NCBI RefSeq assembly: GCF_002646595.1
Contig: NZ_PDUD01000022.1
Location: forward strand, 186,001 to 250,000
Reading direction: 5' to 3'
Length of the DNA stretch: 64,000 nt
DNA from: Flavilitoribacter nigricans DSM 23189 = NBRC 102662
GTDB taxonomy: Bacteria > Bacteroidota > Bacteroidia > Chitinophagales > Saprospiraceae
In this document: piece by piece, positions 43,575-51,767 of the stretch
How positions within the stretch are numbered: the first letter of the stretch is position 1
How the letters are laid out: each line of letters begins with the position of its first letter
Position numbers and translations under genes: made by a program
Notes under the pieces: generated by a model
Seen by the model: the letters and a program-made list of their open reading frames with translations, nothing else
Told to the model about the DNA's origin: nothing
The model's database searches: none

Positions 43575-44747
43575 ATGAAGATCGTTTTTCAGGCAAATAC
43601 GAAAATCAGGGAGAACCTGGACCACATGGATGATTCCACAGTACTCGGTATCGTCCGGCAGGGCCAGATCGTTGAAGTGGAAGCATTGCCGGTACCGGGG
43701 CCGAATTTACGGGATAGTTATAATGGTGAAACCAGAACGAGCGATGTTTGGTATCGTGGTGAAAATAACTGGTATTACTGGGGTGGCTGGGTTAAATCGG
43801 TAGAGAAGCTCGGACCAAGGCAGGATATTGACTGGAACCAGCTGAAATACCGTGAGCAAAATATGAATTGGGCTATTGGAGATTTTAATTTAGCTGAACA
43901 GGCCTGGCGAAAAGGCATCAGAGGTAAGGACATGAATGTGGCTATCCTCGATTCCGGTATCGCTCCCCGTCATTTTAAGCAAGATCTACCCGAGAACATC
44001 ATCCTTGCCCGAAAAAATTTCACTGATGATCAGCCCTCTGATATAAAAGATACCGTAGGGCACGGTACGCAATGTGCCGGCCTCATAGCAGCCAGAGGCA
44101 ATTATGACATATTTGGTATGGCCCCGGAAGCCAATCTGATTATCGGAAAAATACTTCGAAGAAAAGGAACCAATCATAAAAAAGTTGCGGAAGACCTGAT
44201 CGCTGCTTTAGAATGGTTGATCGGATTGGACAATCCCATTCATGTTCTATCCTTATCAATTAGTCTGGACAAAGGGTCTCTTTACGAAGATCAAATCAAA
44301 AGCCTGGAAACGCTCATTCGGAAGCTTGTAGACAAGAAAGATACGTTGATCGTTGCAGCAGTAGGAAATTCCAGTGGCTTTGCGGAATTCTATCCGGCTC
44401 TCTTCCAAGAATGCCTTTCGGCTGGCGGATACGACCGGAATAAGCGAATACTGGCCGACAGTACGATCAATCCAAAACTGGACCTATTAGTACCCGGTCA
44501 TGACCTGCTCACCACGTCCGGTGATGTGGATCAGACTATAGAAATAACCAACAGAATGAGCGGCTCCAGTAGCGCGACTGCCTTATTGAGCGGCTTAGCC
44601 TGTTTGTTGCGACAAATGCACCCACATCTAAGTGCCGGCGAGATCCGGGAAAAGATCTTGAGAGAGGCAATTGATGGCGAGCCGATCGAAGGGCTACCGA
44701 CATCACGACTATTCAACCCTTTATTATTGGAAATAAATCATATGTAA
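43575..44747 (+). CDS. Cytoplasmic S8 family serine peptidase with SH3-like N-terminus
   Basis: A 390-aa subtilisin-type protease. The catalytic triad is complete: Asp126 in NVAILDSGIAP, His163 in VGHGTQCAG, Ser332 in RMSGSSSATALLSG, with the oxyanion Asn265 in AAVGNSSG. There is no signal peptide, so it acts in the cytoplasm. The first 80 residues lack a propeptide and instead look like a bacterial SH3 domain (KIRENLDHMDD, VLGIVRQGQIVEVEALP, WYYWGGWVKSV), probably for binding a partner. It is the middle gene of an operon with a membrane protein and an envelope protein, near a CHAT protease and ECF sigma unit. Its substrate is unknown. Confidence 0.92.
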   Translation: MKIVFQANTKIRENLDHMDDSTVLGIVRQGQIVEVEALPVPGPNLRDSYNGETRTSDVWYRGENNWYYWGGWVKSVEKLGPRQDIDWNQLKYREQNMNWAIGDFNLAEQAWRKGIRGKDMNVAILDSGIAPRHFKQDLPENIILARKNFTDDQPSDIKDTVGHGTQCAGLIAARGNYDIFGMAPEANLIIGKILRRKGTNHKKVAEDLIAALEWLIGLDNPIHVLSLSISLDKGSLYEDQIKSLETLIRKLVDKKDTLIVAAVGNSSGFAEFYPALFQECLSAGGYDRNKRILADSTINPKLDLLVPGHDLLTTSGDVDQTIEITNRMSGSSSATALLSGLACLLRQMHPHLSAGEIREKILREAIDGEPIEGLPTSRLFNPLLLEINHM

Positions 44748-44759
44748 AATTACAATTTC

Positions 44760-46694
44760 ATGAAATATCAACACTTAATCTATTTGGTAACGCTTTTTCA
44801 AAGTCTTGCTCTATTTTCCGTTCAGGCTCAAACCTTACTGGATGATGCTATTTTTATCGGCAAATTTATTGATGGAGATGGCTTTCTGAATGGAGATCCG
44901 GATACCCTTAAGGAGTACGCGCCGCGTTTGGCTAAATACATAAGTTCGAAGGATCAAGATACCATTAACAGAGCGCAGCTACACGATGCTCTAAAAGAAA
45001 ATCCTTTTCTGGAAAGCATCTTATTCGACAGAACGCTTGCTTTGGCGAGCTCACCTAATGCCAATATTTTCCAGGTAGAAAAATCGAATCCGCGTGTGCC
45101 TTTTGGCACTGGCATCCCTATAACTACTATTGCCGATGGACTCGCTAAATTTTTGGTCACTAGTGTTCAGGCAGAACTCAATATTGCCTTTTTCCGACAT
45201 TTTCGAAAAGCTTTAGACAACCAACCGATATTAGGTCAACTTTTTCCTACAACTACCGAAGAGCTTATGCTAATTGGAGAAAATATCTACCGTTACCAAA
45301 GTTTTTTGGAAAACCTTCGCAGTAAATTCTTCTATGACCTTGAACGTTTAGATAGCAATCTCTCTACTGTATTAAGTAATCATCAAATTTTTAAGGAACA
45401 GAAAGTTAATGCAATAATAGCCGACCTCCTTTTTGTAAGTGGTGAGATCCGTCAGGGTAAATCCCCGCGTGATCTTATCAAATATCTAGCAACGGATGCT
45501 AATCTGCTAGATCCTGGAATCTCTGAATTTACTAATCTGCGTGCTAGTTTTAAAACTCTTCATATTTTTTCCGAAGCATTTGCGGATACTTCGTCCAAAA
45601 ATGGTTTTTGGAAAGACCCCCAGACAATTAGGGAGGTACTTTTCACCCCAGCAAACACCATGACATTACGCATTTTTCATGGCCTTATTTACCAGAAATT
45701 CATACAGGATAATATCATCATAAAAAACAAGGAACTTGTCTCACTGACTCGATATTATCAACCTGCAGAAGTAAAAAAGATCGAAAACATTGTTCGCAAT
45801 ATTACTGCGGAAGCCCAAGCTGCCTCCACTGCAATAAGAACCATCAAGAAAAAAAATCCGGATAGCTTAAGTTTTCAAGACTACTATTCGTTTCTTAACC
45901 CATGTCTCAACCTTTTGGAAACCGGAAATGATATATTCATTGAACTAGGGATAAAACCCGATGATAAAATAACCGGATTTCAAAAGTTTACCCAAGGGTT
46001 ACGCCATCTCAATGAGATGATCCTTAATGTTTCCACCAATCAATACAATGCGGCAGTCGCTGATGCATCACGCTTTCTAGGATTACTTGAACTTAAAAAC
46101 AAAAAAGTAGCCATTAAAGCACTTCAGTACGGTAGCTTTATGGCATCTATAGTTGAAGCTGAGAGCTCAGACCAAATCGCTCAAATCATAGATGCTGTTA
46201 CCCTTCCACCAGGAAGTTCTGCAATTAAGAAATATTCTTCTTGGAATATGGCAGTCAACGCTTATGTTGGTTTTGCCTATGGCTGGGAAGAATTGCAGAT
46301 GTTAAACAGTGATCAAAGTGATAATAGGATTTTTGGCCTTTCTGCGCCCATCGGACTTACTCTGAGTAAAGGCTTAGGTAAGGGTGGGTCTTTAAGTCTT
46401 TTCGGAACAGCTATTGATATAGGAGCCTTGACCGCGTTTCGATTCAGTGATAATCAAACTAAAGACTTGCCGGAATTGGAACTCGTTAACATCCTTGCTC
46501 CCGGAGGGTACATCATATATGGTTTTCCCGCAGATCTACCGCTATCCCTAGGATTTGGTGTTCAGGATGGTCCATATCTTCGAAAAATAAGTGGGACGGG
46601 TACAGAAAGCTGGCGGGGAAAACGGTGGGGTTTCTTCCTCGCCGTTGATATCCCCATGTTCAACATCTTCTCCGGCACCAGGAAATACAAATAA
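44760..46694 (+). CDS. Envelope protein of unknown function, AT-rich gene
   Basis: The 644-aa product has a signal peptide (LIYLVTLFQSLALFSVQAQ). Residues up to about 510 are helical with no known domain. The last 130 residues alternate hydrophobic and glycine-rich strands (FGLSAPIGLTLSKGLGKGG, YIIYGFPADLPLSLGFGVQD, WGFFLAVDIPMFNIF) and look like outer-membrane beta strands. The gene is 12 bp after the S8 peptidase. Its base composition is clearly more AT-rich than both neighbours, suggesting a separate origin or relaxed selection. It might be an outer-membrane partner of the operon's protease, but the protease is on the other side of the inner membrane. Confidence 0.75.
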   Translation: MKYQHLIYLVTLFQSLALFSVQAQTLLDDAIFIGKFIDGDGFLNGDPDTLKEYAPRLAKYISSKDQDTINRAQLHDALKENPFLESILFDRTLALASSPNANIFQVEKSNPRVPFGTGIPITTIADGLAKFLVTSVQAELNIAFFRHFRKALDNQPILGQLFPTTTEELMLIGENIYRYQSFLENLRSKFFYDLERLDSNLSTVLSNHQIFKEQKVNAIIADLLFVSGEIRQGKSPRDLIKYLATDANLLDPGISEFTNLRASFKTLHIFSEAFADTSSKNGFWKDPQTIREVLFTPANTMTLRIFHGLIYQKFIQDNIIIKNKELVSLTRYYQPAEVKKIENIVRNITAEAQAASTAIRTIKKKNPDSLSFQDYYSFLNPCLNLLETGNDIFIELGIKPDDKITGFQKFTQGLRHLNEMILNVSTNQYNAAVADASRFLGLLELKNKKVAIKALQYGSFMASIVEAESSDQIAQIIDAVTLPPGSSAIKKYSSWNMAVNAYVGFAYGWEELQMLNSDQSDNRIFGLSAPIGLTLSKGLGKGGSLSLFGTAIDIGALTAFRFSDNQTKDLPELELVNILAPGGYIIYGFPADLPLSLGFGVQDGPYLRKISGTGTESWRGKRWGFFLAVDIPMFNIFSGTRKYK

Positions 46695-46783
46695 TTCCAC
46701 AGGGCATTTCCATTGCCGCACGCAAATGGCTATATTTACTAGTGATCCATATTCATTTAAAAAGCACTCCAAGACTAGTAAAT

Positions 46784-47914
46784 ATGAAAAAACTCGATCG
46801 TCGTCAATGGCTACGCACTGCCGGAATGGGTAGTGCCTTGACCCTACTCAGTAGCCCGGCAGCCCTCGCCGGAAATATGCCGCTCAAAGATCCCTATCGC
46901 CCGCTCGGCCAGAAGGTAGATGACTTGGTGCGGCTAAGTTCGAATGAAAATCCCTACGGGCCGTCTCCTAAAGTAAGAAAGGCGCTGACCGAAGCTTTCG
47001 ATCTGGCCTGCCGCTATCCCTTTGGATACGAGCAAAAGCTGCGGGAAGCCCTGAGTGAGAAGCACGGCGTACCGGCGGATCACATTATGATCGCCGCCGG
47101 TTCGACGGAAGGACTCAAAGTGACCGGTATGGTTTACGGGGGCGATGGGGAAGTGATTGCCGCCGAGCCGACTTATCTGTCGCTGCTGAACTACGCCGAA
47201 GACGTCGGCGGCTACATCCATATGGTGCCCGTTGACGATCAGATGGGGCACGATCTGGAAGAAATGGAAAAGCGGATCACCGCCAAGACCGGACTGGTAT
47301 TCGTCTGTAATCCCAACAATCCGACGGGTACCTTACTGCCGGCCCAGAAGATGCGCGATTTCTGCCACTCGGTATCGAACAAAACGATGGTCTTTGCCGA
47401 TGAGGCGTATTTCGATTACATCACCGAACCGGACTATCCATCGATGGTGGAACTGGTAAAAGAAGGGGCCAACGTGATCGTATCCCGCACGTTCTCCAAA
47501 GTATTTGGCCTGGCCGGCATCCGGATCGGTTACCTTATCGCCCGGCCGGATATTATCGATCGGCTGCAAAGTCTACGGATGGCCGGGCCCAGCGTGCTCG
47601 CCATTTTTGCGGCCTTGGAAGCTCTGAAGGATAAAGAGTTCTATCAGTACAGCCTGGATCAGAACATGCAGGGCAAAAAGGTGATCTACCAGGCGCTGAA
47701 GGACCTGAACCTGGAATACGTTCCATCGCATTCCAATTTCGTATTTTTTCACTCCGGGCAGGAGATCGGCAAGCTGAATGCGGCCATGCGCCAGGAAGGC
47801 GTGCTCGTTGGGCGTCCGTTCCCGCCGTTTACAGACTGGTGCCGCATCAGCACGGGTACCGTGGAAGAGACCGAAAAATTTGCCATGGCGCTGAAAAAGG
47901 TCATGAAGGCCTAG
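46784..47914 (+). CDS. Tat-exported class I/II aminotransferase (HisC-like)
   Basis: A 376-aa PLP-dependent enzyme of the histidinol-phosphate aminotransferase family. The ATG at 46784 gives a twin-arginine signal (MKKLDRRQWLRTAGMGSALT, then an AxA site at SPAALAG), so the folded enzyme should act in the periplasm. The core shows RLSSNENPYGPSP, AGSTEGLKV, CNPNNPTGT, ADEAYFDY with the PLP-contact Asp206, SRTFSKVFGLAG with Lys239, and RIGYLIARP. Export argues against a role in histidine synthesis, which needs the cytosol. No his genes are adjacent. The substrate is unknown; a periplasmic amino acid or amine is likely. Confidence 0.9.
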   Translation: MKKLDRRQWLRTAGMGSALTLLSSPAALAGNMPLKDPYRPLGQKVDDLVRLSSNENPYGPSPKVRKALTEAFDLACRYPFGYEQKLREALSEKHGVPADHIMIAAGSTEGLKVTGMVYGGDGEVIAAEPTYLSLLNYAEDVGGYIHMVPVDDQMGHDLEEMEKRITAKTGLVFVCNPNNPTGTLLPAQKMRDFCHSVSNKTMVFADEAYFDYITEPDYPSMVELVKEGANVIVSRTFSKVFGLAGIRIGYLIARPDIIDRLQSLRMAGPSVLAIFAALEALKDKEFYQYSLDQNMQGKKVIYQALKDLNLEYVPSHSNFVFFHSGQEIGKLNAAMRQEGVLVGRPFPPFTDWCRISTGTVEETEKFAMALKKVMKA

Positions 47915-47993
47915 CAAATTTCCTTTATTTATACCAACCTTTAAGGCAGGAGCAACATCCGTGCTCCTGCCCTATTACGCAAAACTCGCTCTT

Positions 47994-48290
47994 ATGAATG
48001 ACCAAACCATCCACCAAAATCCGGACCGCTATATCTTACCGTCCGCATTCTCCTACGCGGCCCTACTGAATGCTTTATTATGGTCCCGGGAAGGTATCGA
48101 CTCTTTTGACTTTTTGCTTTCCGGTGAGGTATTCCTCTTCGGTTTTCTCACTGCAGCCTGCGCGGCAATGATGATCGGTGCTTTTTACAGCCTGAATCGT
48201 TTTCGCCTGGAGCCGATTCTGCAGTACAGCCTGGGCCTGTTCATCGGCGGCATCCCGATCATGGCGCTGATCATATGGACTTTTAGCTAG
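47994..48290 (+). CDS. Small membrane protein of unknown function
   Basis: A 98-aa protein with three predicted helices (FSYAALLNALLW, FLFGFLTAACAAMMIGAFYS, YSLGLFIGGIPIMALIIWTF). The ATG at 47994 is chosen; the in-frame start at 47961 would add residues from a region that looks untranslated. It lies 79 bp after the aminotransferase on the same strand. No family recognised. Confidence 0.65.
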   Translation: MNDQTIHQNPDRYILPSAFSYAALLNALLWSREGIDSFDFLLSGEVFLFGFLTAACAAMMIGAFYSLNRFRLEPILQYSLGLFIGGIPIMALIIWTFS

Positions 48291-48487
48291 TTCCGCTACA
48301 ACCCATTTTTATTCATCGATTCGGTAAGCGGGGATCACTTCTAATGGGAAGATTTCCCCTGGAGGTGTTTGCTATTCCATTTAGTTGCTTGCAAAAAAAT
48401 TCAGGGATTTGGGTACGTGTTGGGTACTTCTTTTTTAGTGCTGACACATTAAGCCGTACAATTTATTTTACCCTAAAAACCCAAATC

Positions 48488-50011
48488 ATGAATTTTGTTA
48501 AAATCTTCCCCCAGTACCTTTTGACGTGCATGGTACTCTTTCTTTTTTCTTCAGTTAACGCCCAGATCGCTACCGTTGGCGGTTACGCACCTAACCCCGG
48601 TGCTCCCAAAGTAGCGAAAGTCTATGCCGGTAACGACGGTGGCGCCTATTACTGCACCGAATCCGGCAACAAAGTCTACTGCTTCGCCGAACACCCGGGA
48701 CGGAATTATTCCTACGTGATCGAAGGAACCCGCAGCGGCAACGTGATCAACGCCAAATTTTGGGGCGTTCCCAAAGAAGGCGCTACCAAAACGGGTACGA
48801 TCAAACTGCAGATCCTGCCGAATGCCAGTATGAAACTCATTTACCAGAGCGGTGGATTTCCTTCTTCAACCTTTAGTATCAAGACCATCAGCCAGATCAA
48901 GAATCTGCTGCCGCGCCCCTCTAAAACCCCGGCTTTCAGTACGCTTAAATTGAGTGACCTGGACGGCGGATTTAAAGACGCCAATGGATACTACTACTAT
49001 TTCCGCCAGGTAGGCACCAAAGTGGTCATGTTCTGTGAGCGCGATTTCCAGAAAGGTCAGCAACCCGCCGGTGCATTCGTATTCATCGGTAGCCGCCAGG
49101 GCAATGGTGTACAGGGTACAGTAGTGTCCGTTCCCAAAGGCATCAAGCAGGGCAAAGGCAACTTCGGTGTCCAGGTGATGTCCAACGGCAGCCTGAAAAA
49201 ATTCTCTGCCATCAATTTCGGTAGTGATCTGCTGAGCATGATCCTCGATATCAAGGACATTCCCATCCCCATCAACCACGCGGTGGATGTGCTGGACAGT
49301 CAGCTGAAATATACCAAGATCAAACTCGATGGTTACGATGAAGGTGGTAAGGCACTCACAGACGGATCCTACGTACAACTCAAAGGTATGCCGGCATTCA
49401 AATTCTCTCTGCCTTATCTGCAGGTAACGACCGGTTCCAGCCGGTTCCCAAGACTGCAAACGCATCGCCGCAGTTTCATCAACGATATGTCCAGTGACAT
49501 TATTCAGCTCAAATCTCTGGGCGGTAACAAAATGCGCCTGACCGTGATCTTTGAAAACGGCGGCCGGGAGATCAAACGCTACTGCCGTCAGTGTGCCGGA
49601 AAACCCGGAGACGGTGGTCCGCAGGACAACATTATGCAGGACTGGGATCTCCAGAACCCACGGGTGGACATCGAGATCGAACTGATCAATAAGAAGACCT
49701 CAGGTGGTAAGAACAGTATCAGTTTCAAAACTACCAATGTGAAGCTGCACGCCTGGATCGACGCTCCGGCCCTGTGGGATAAGATCGAGCAGTGGATCAT
49801 GAACAAAGTGCGCCCGGAAGCCGAACAACGGATCATGAACTACCTGAACGATCCTAAACTGCAGACGATGGTAGCCGATAAGATGTACCAGGGCCTGCTG
49901 TCTGCCTCCGCTTACGTCAATCAATACGAATTGCTGGGTTACAATCTGCTTAATATCCAGCCGAAAGGAATTGTGGTGAGCAACGGAAAGGTCGTTTTCC
50001 AGTTCAAATAA
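48488..50011 (+). CDS. Secreted protein with two copies of an uncharacterised domain
   Basis: A 507-aa protein with a signal peptide (YLLTCMVLFLFSSVNA-Q); the ATG at 48488 is chosen for this reason. Residues about 48-118 (GGAYYCTESGNKVYCFAEHP, GNVINAKFWGVPKEG, GTIKLQILPNASMKLI) and 155-235 (GGFKDANGYYYYFRQVG, GNGVQGTVVSVPKGI, GNFGVQVMSNGSLKKF) repeat the same pattern: aromatic strand, G-N-V/G-x-G strand, K-G, then a strand ending in NxSxK. The C-terminal 270 residues contain a CRQC pair and helices but no known fold. It lacks a T9SS tail, so it is probably periplasmic. Not recognised. Confidence 0.78.
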   Translation: MNFVKIFPQYLLTCMVLFLFSSVNAQIATVGGYAPNPGAPKVAKVYAGNDGGAYYCTESGNKVYCFAEHPGRNYSYVIEGTRSGNVINAKFWGVPKEGATKTGTIKLQILPNASMKLIYQSGGFPSSTFSIKTISQIKNLLPRPSKTPAFSTLKLSDLDGGFKDANGYYYYFRQVGTKVVMFCERDFQKGQQPAGAFVFIGSRQGNGVQGTVVSVPKGIKQGKGNFGVQVMSNGSLKKFSAINFGSDLLSMILDIKDIPIPINHAVDVLDSQLKYTKIKLDGYDEGGKALTDGSYVQLKGMPAFKFSLPYLQVTTGSSRFPRLQTHRRSFINDMSSDIIQLKSLGGNKMRLTVIFENGGREIKRYCRQCAGKPGDGGPQDNIMQDWDLQNPRVDIEIELINKKTSGGKNSISFKTTNVKLHAWIDAPALWDKIEQWIMNKVRPEAEQRIMNYLNDPKLQTMVADKMYQGLLSASAYVNQYELLGYNLLNIQPKGIVVSNGKVVFQFK

Positions 50012-50048
50012 GGAACCGACTATCTCCTAAAAATTAGCCATAAAAAGC

Positions 50049-50080
50049 GCGTCCTTGCGAGTCCAGATTCGCAAGGACGC
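50049..50080. terminator. Hairpin terminator after the duplicated-domain gene
   Basis: A perfect 12-bp stem, GCGTCCTTGCGA-type at 50049-50060 paired with 50069-50080, with an 8-nt loop. It is 37 bp after the stop codon. The plus side is followed by TTCCTTC; the minus side by TTTTT, so it may work in both directions. Confidence 0.7.
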
Positions 50081-50203
50081 TTCCTTCATAATAAACATCA
50101 AAACCATATTATTGTAACATACTAATCCAGGCGCACAGCCAATGGGAATGGATTTCTTTAAGTTTTTCCGGTAACCGATCACAAAGATGACGCTAAAATC
50201 ACA

Positions 50204-50248
50204 ATAGATCAAACTGATAATATTTATCTTTATATAGATAAAATCTAT
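50204..50248 (+). promoter_or_regulatory. Paired palindromes just upstream of the oxyR start codon
   Basis: Two perfect palindromes, GATAA-TAT-TTATC (50216-50228) and ATAGAT-AAA-ATCTAT (50234-50248), have centres 19 bp apart, and a further ATAGAT lies at 50204-50209. The second ends 4 bp before the ATG. Regular spacing of such half-sites is expected of a LysR-type tetramer site, so autoregulation by OxyR is likely. Confidence 0.6.
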
Positions 50249-50252
50249 CAGC

Positions 50253-51176
50253 ATGAATTTACAACAGCTTGAATATCTCCTGGCCGTCAACAAATACCGC
50301 CATTTTGCCCGGGCAGCCGAACACTGCCACGTTACGCAGCCCACCCTAAGCATGATGATCAAAAAACTGGAAGAAGAATTGAATGTGCTCATTTTTGATC
50401 GTTCCATTCAACCGGTCGAACCCACCAATATCGGTCGGAAGCTCATCGAACAGGCCCAGACGGTGCTCAGTGAAGCGGCCGGTATGAAGGATCTGGTACG
50501 CGAAGAACAGGTGACCGTTTCCGGCCCGCTGAAGATCGGAGTTATACCAACCCTGGCGCCCTATCTGATACCCTCCTTCCTGCCAAGGTTCCTGCATACC
50601 CACCCCGGTCTGCAGCTGAAAATATCCGAACACACTACAGAAGATCTCATCAAACAACTGAAAGTACGCCACATCGATATCGGTATCCTCGTCACTCCGC
50701 TTAACGACCGGTCCGTCCGGGAAATCCCTCTTTTTTACGAATCTTTCCTGGTCTATACTTCCGATCCTTCCGAAAAGGCCTACATCATTCCGGAAGAGAT
50801 TGATCCGAATGATCTCTGGCTCCTGGAAGAAGGGCACTGCTTCCGATCCCAGGTCGTGAACCTCTGCGAGCTGAAGGATCAGCGCCAGGTGGCCATGCAA
50901 TACCAGGCCGGCAGCTTCGAAACCCTGAAAAGGCTGGTGGAAGAAGAAAAAGGCATTACCATTCTTCCGGAACTGGCCACCCTACATCTGAATGGCCGTC
51001 AAAAAAAATTGCTGAAACCTTTTGCTCCGCCGCAGCCGGTGAGAGAGGTAAGTCTGGTCATCCGCAAGAATTTTGTGCGGCAGCGCCTGGTCGAGATCCT
51101 CAGCACTGCCATCCTGGACAACCTACCGGCCCAGATCCAACGCGAAAACCCCGGACAACGGGTGGACATCTATTGA
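50253..51176 (+). CDS. oxyR: OxyR-type LysR family transcriptional regulator
   Basis: The 307-aa DNA-binding regulator senses hydrogen peroxide. The N-terminal helix-turn-helix (LEYLLAVNKYRHFARAAEHC, HVTQPTLSMMIKKLEEEL) is of the LysR type. In the regulatory domain the motif GHCFRSQVVNLC holds Cys196 and Cys205, nine residues apart, the same spacing as the redox pair Cys199/Cys208 of E. coli OxyR, so disulfide switching should work. The family C-terminus (ITILPELATLHL, VREVSLVIRKNFVRQRLVEI) is intact. Typical target genes (katG, ahpC, dps) are not in the window. It is transcribed alone. Confidence 0.93.
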   Translation: MNLQQLEYLLAVNKYRHFARAAEHCHVTQPTLSMMIKKLEEELNVLIFDRSIQPVEPTNIGRKLIEQAQTVLSEAAGMKDLVREEQVTVSGPLKIGVIPTLAPYLIPSFLPRFLHTHPGLQLKISEHTTEDLIKQLKVRHIDIGILVTPLNDRSVREIPLFYESFLVYTSDPSEKAYIIPEEIDPNDLWLLEEGHCFRSQVVNLCELKDQRQVAMQYQAGSFETLKRLVEEEKGITILPELATLHLNGRQKKLLKPFAPPQPVREVSLVIRKNFVRQRLVEILSTAILDNLPAQIQRENPGQRVDIY

Positions 51177-51207
51177 TGGGAAGGTTTAAATTTCCGGGTG
51201 TTTGGTT

Positions 51208-51560
51208 GGAAATAGGACGGTGCGCTGCACCTTAACACATCACAACATTCATACTTTAGCACATTCAAACGTTTCCACATTCATTTTAATTGATGATTTT
51301 CCGGTCTGGAAATAGAACGGTGCGCTGCACCCAACGCATTCAAACATTCATACTTTAGTCTGGAAATAGGACGGTGCGCTGCACCTAAACACATTCAAAC
51401 ATTCATACTTTAGCACATTCAAACGTTTCCACCTTAGCCCATTCAAACGTTTCCACGTTCATTTTTAATCGATGATTTTTCGGTTTGAAAATAGAACGGT
51501 CCGCTGCACCTTTACGCATTCCGACATTCATACCTTAGCCCATTTACACGTTCACACCTT
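51208..51560 (+). repeat. Array of four related repeat units with small GGTGC hairpins
   Basis: Units start at 51208, 51308, 51362 and about 51486, each with GGAAATAG[GA]ACGGTGCGCTGCAC (written in parts), containing the hairpin GGTGC-GCT-GCACC; in the fourth one arm is changed to GGTCC. Behind each comes a pyrimidine-rich tail of repeated words such as ACATTCAAAC, ATTCATACTTTAG and GTTTCCAC. Spacing is irregular (100, 54 and about 124 bp), so units have lost or gained pieces. The rest of the gap, 51561-51767, is AT-rich and holds nothing recognised apart from the promoter region of the next gene. Confidence 0.85.
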
Positions 51561-51767
51561 TGCTAATTCACAAATATTGATTTTCACTAATACCTCGAAA
51601 TTTTAATCACCCCGTTCAATTTTAATTGATAATTTTTAGTTAGTATTAGGTGTTTATATTGAAATGAAATTTTGCCACATTGAATTCGCGCGTATCCCTT
51701 TGATGCAGATCATATCCGCTTTGACCATGATCTGTGCTGACCACGGAGCGAGTCCAATATTCACCAG

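Noticed and set aside
34926-44747. CHAT protease plus other genes considered as a type III-E CRISPR (Craspase-like) or known defence set
   Set aside because: No cas gene or CRISPR array is present, the CHAT protein is a lipoprotein, and the other genes do not match a known defence operon.
51208-51560. Repeat array considered as a CRISPR
   Set aside because: Unit spacing is uneven (54 to 124 bp), the intervening tails are related to each other, and no cas gene is near.
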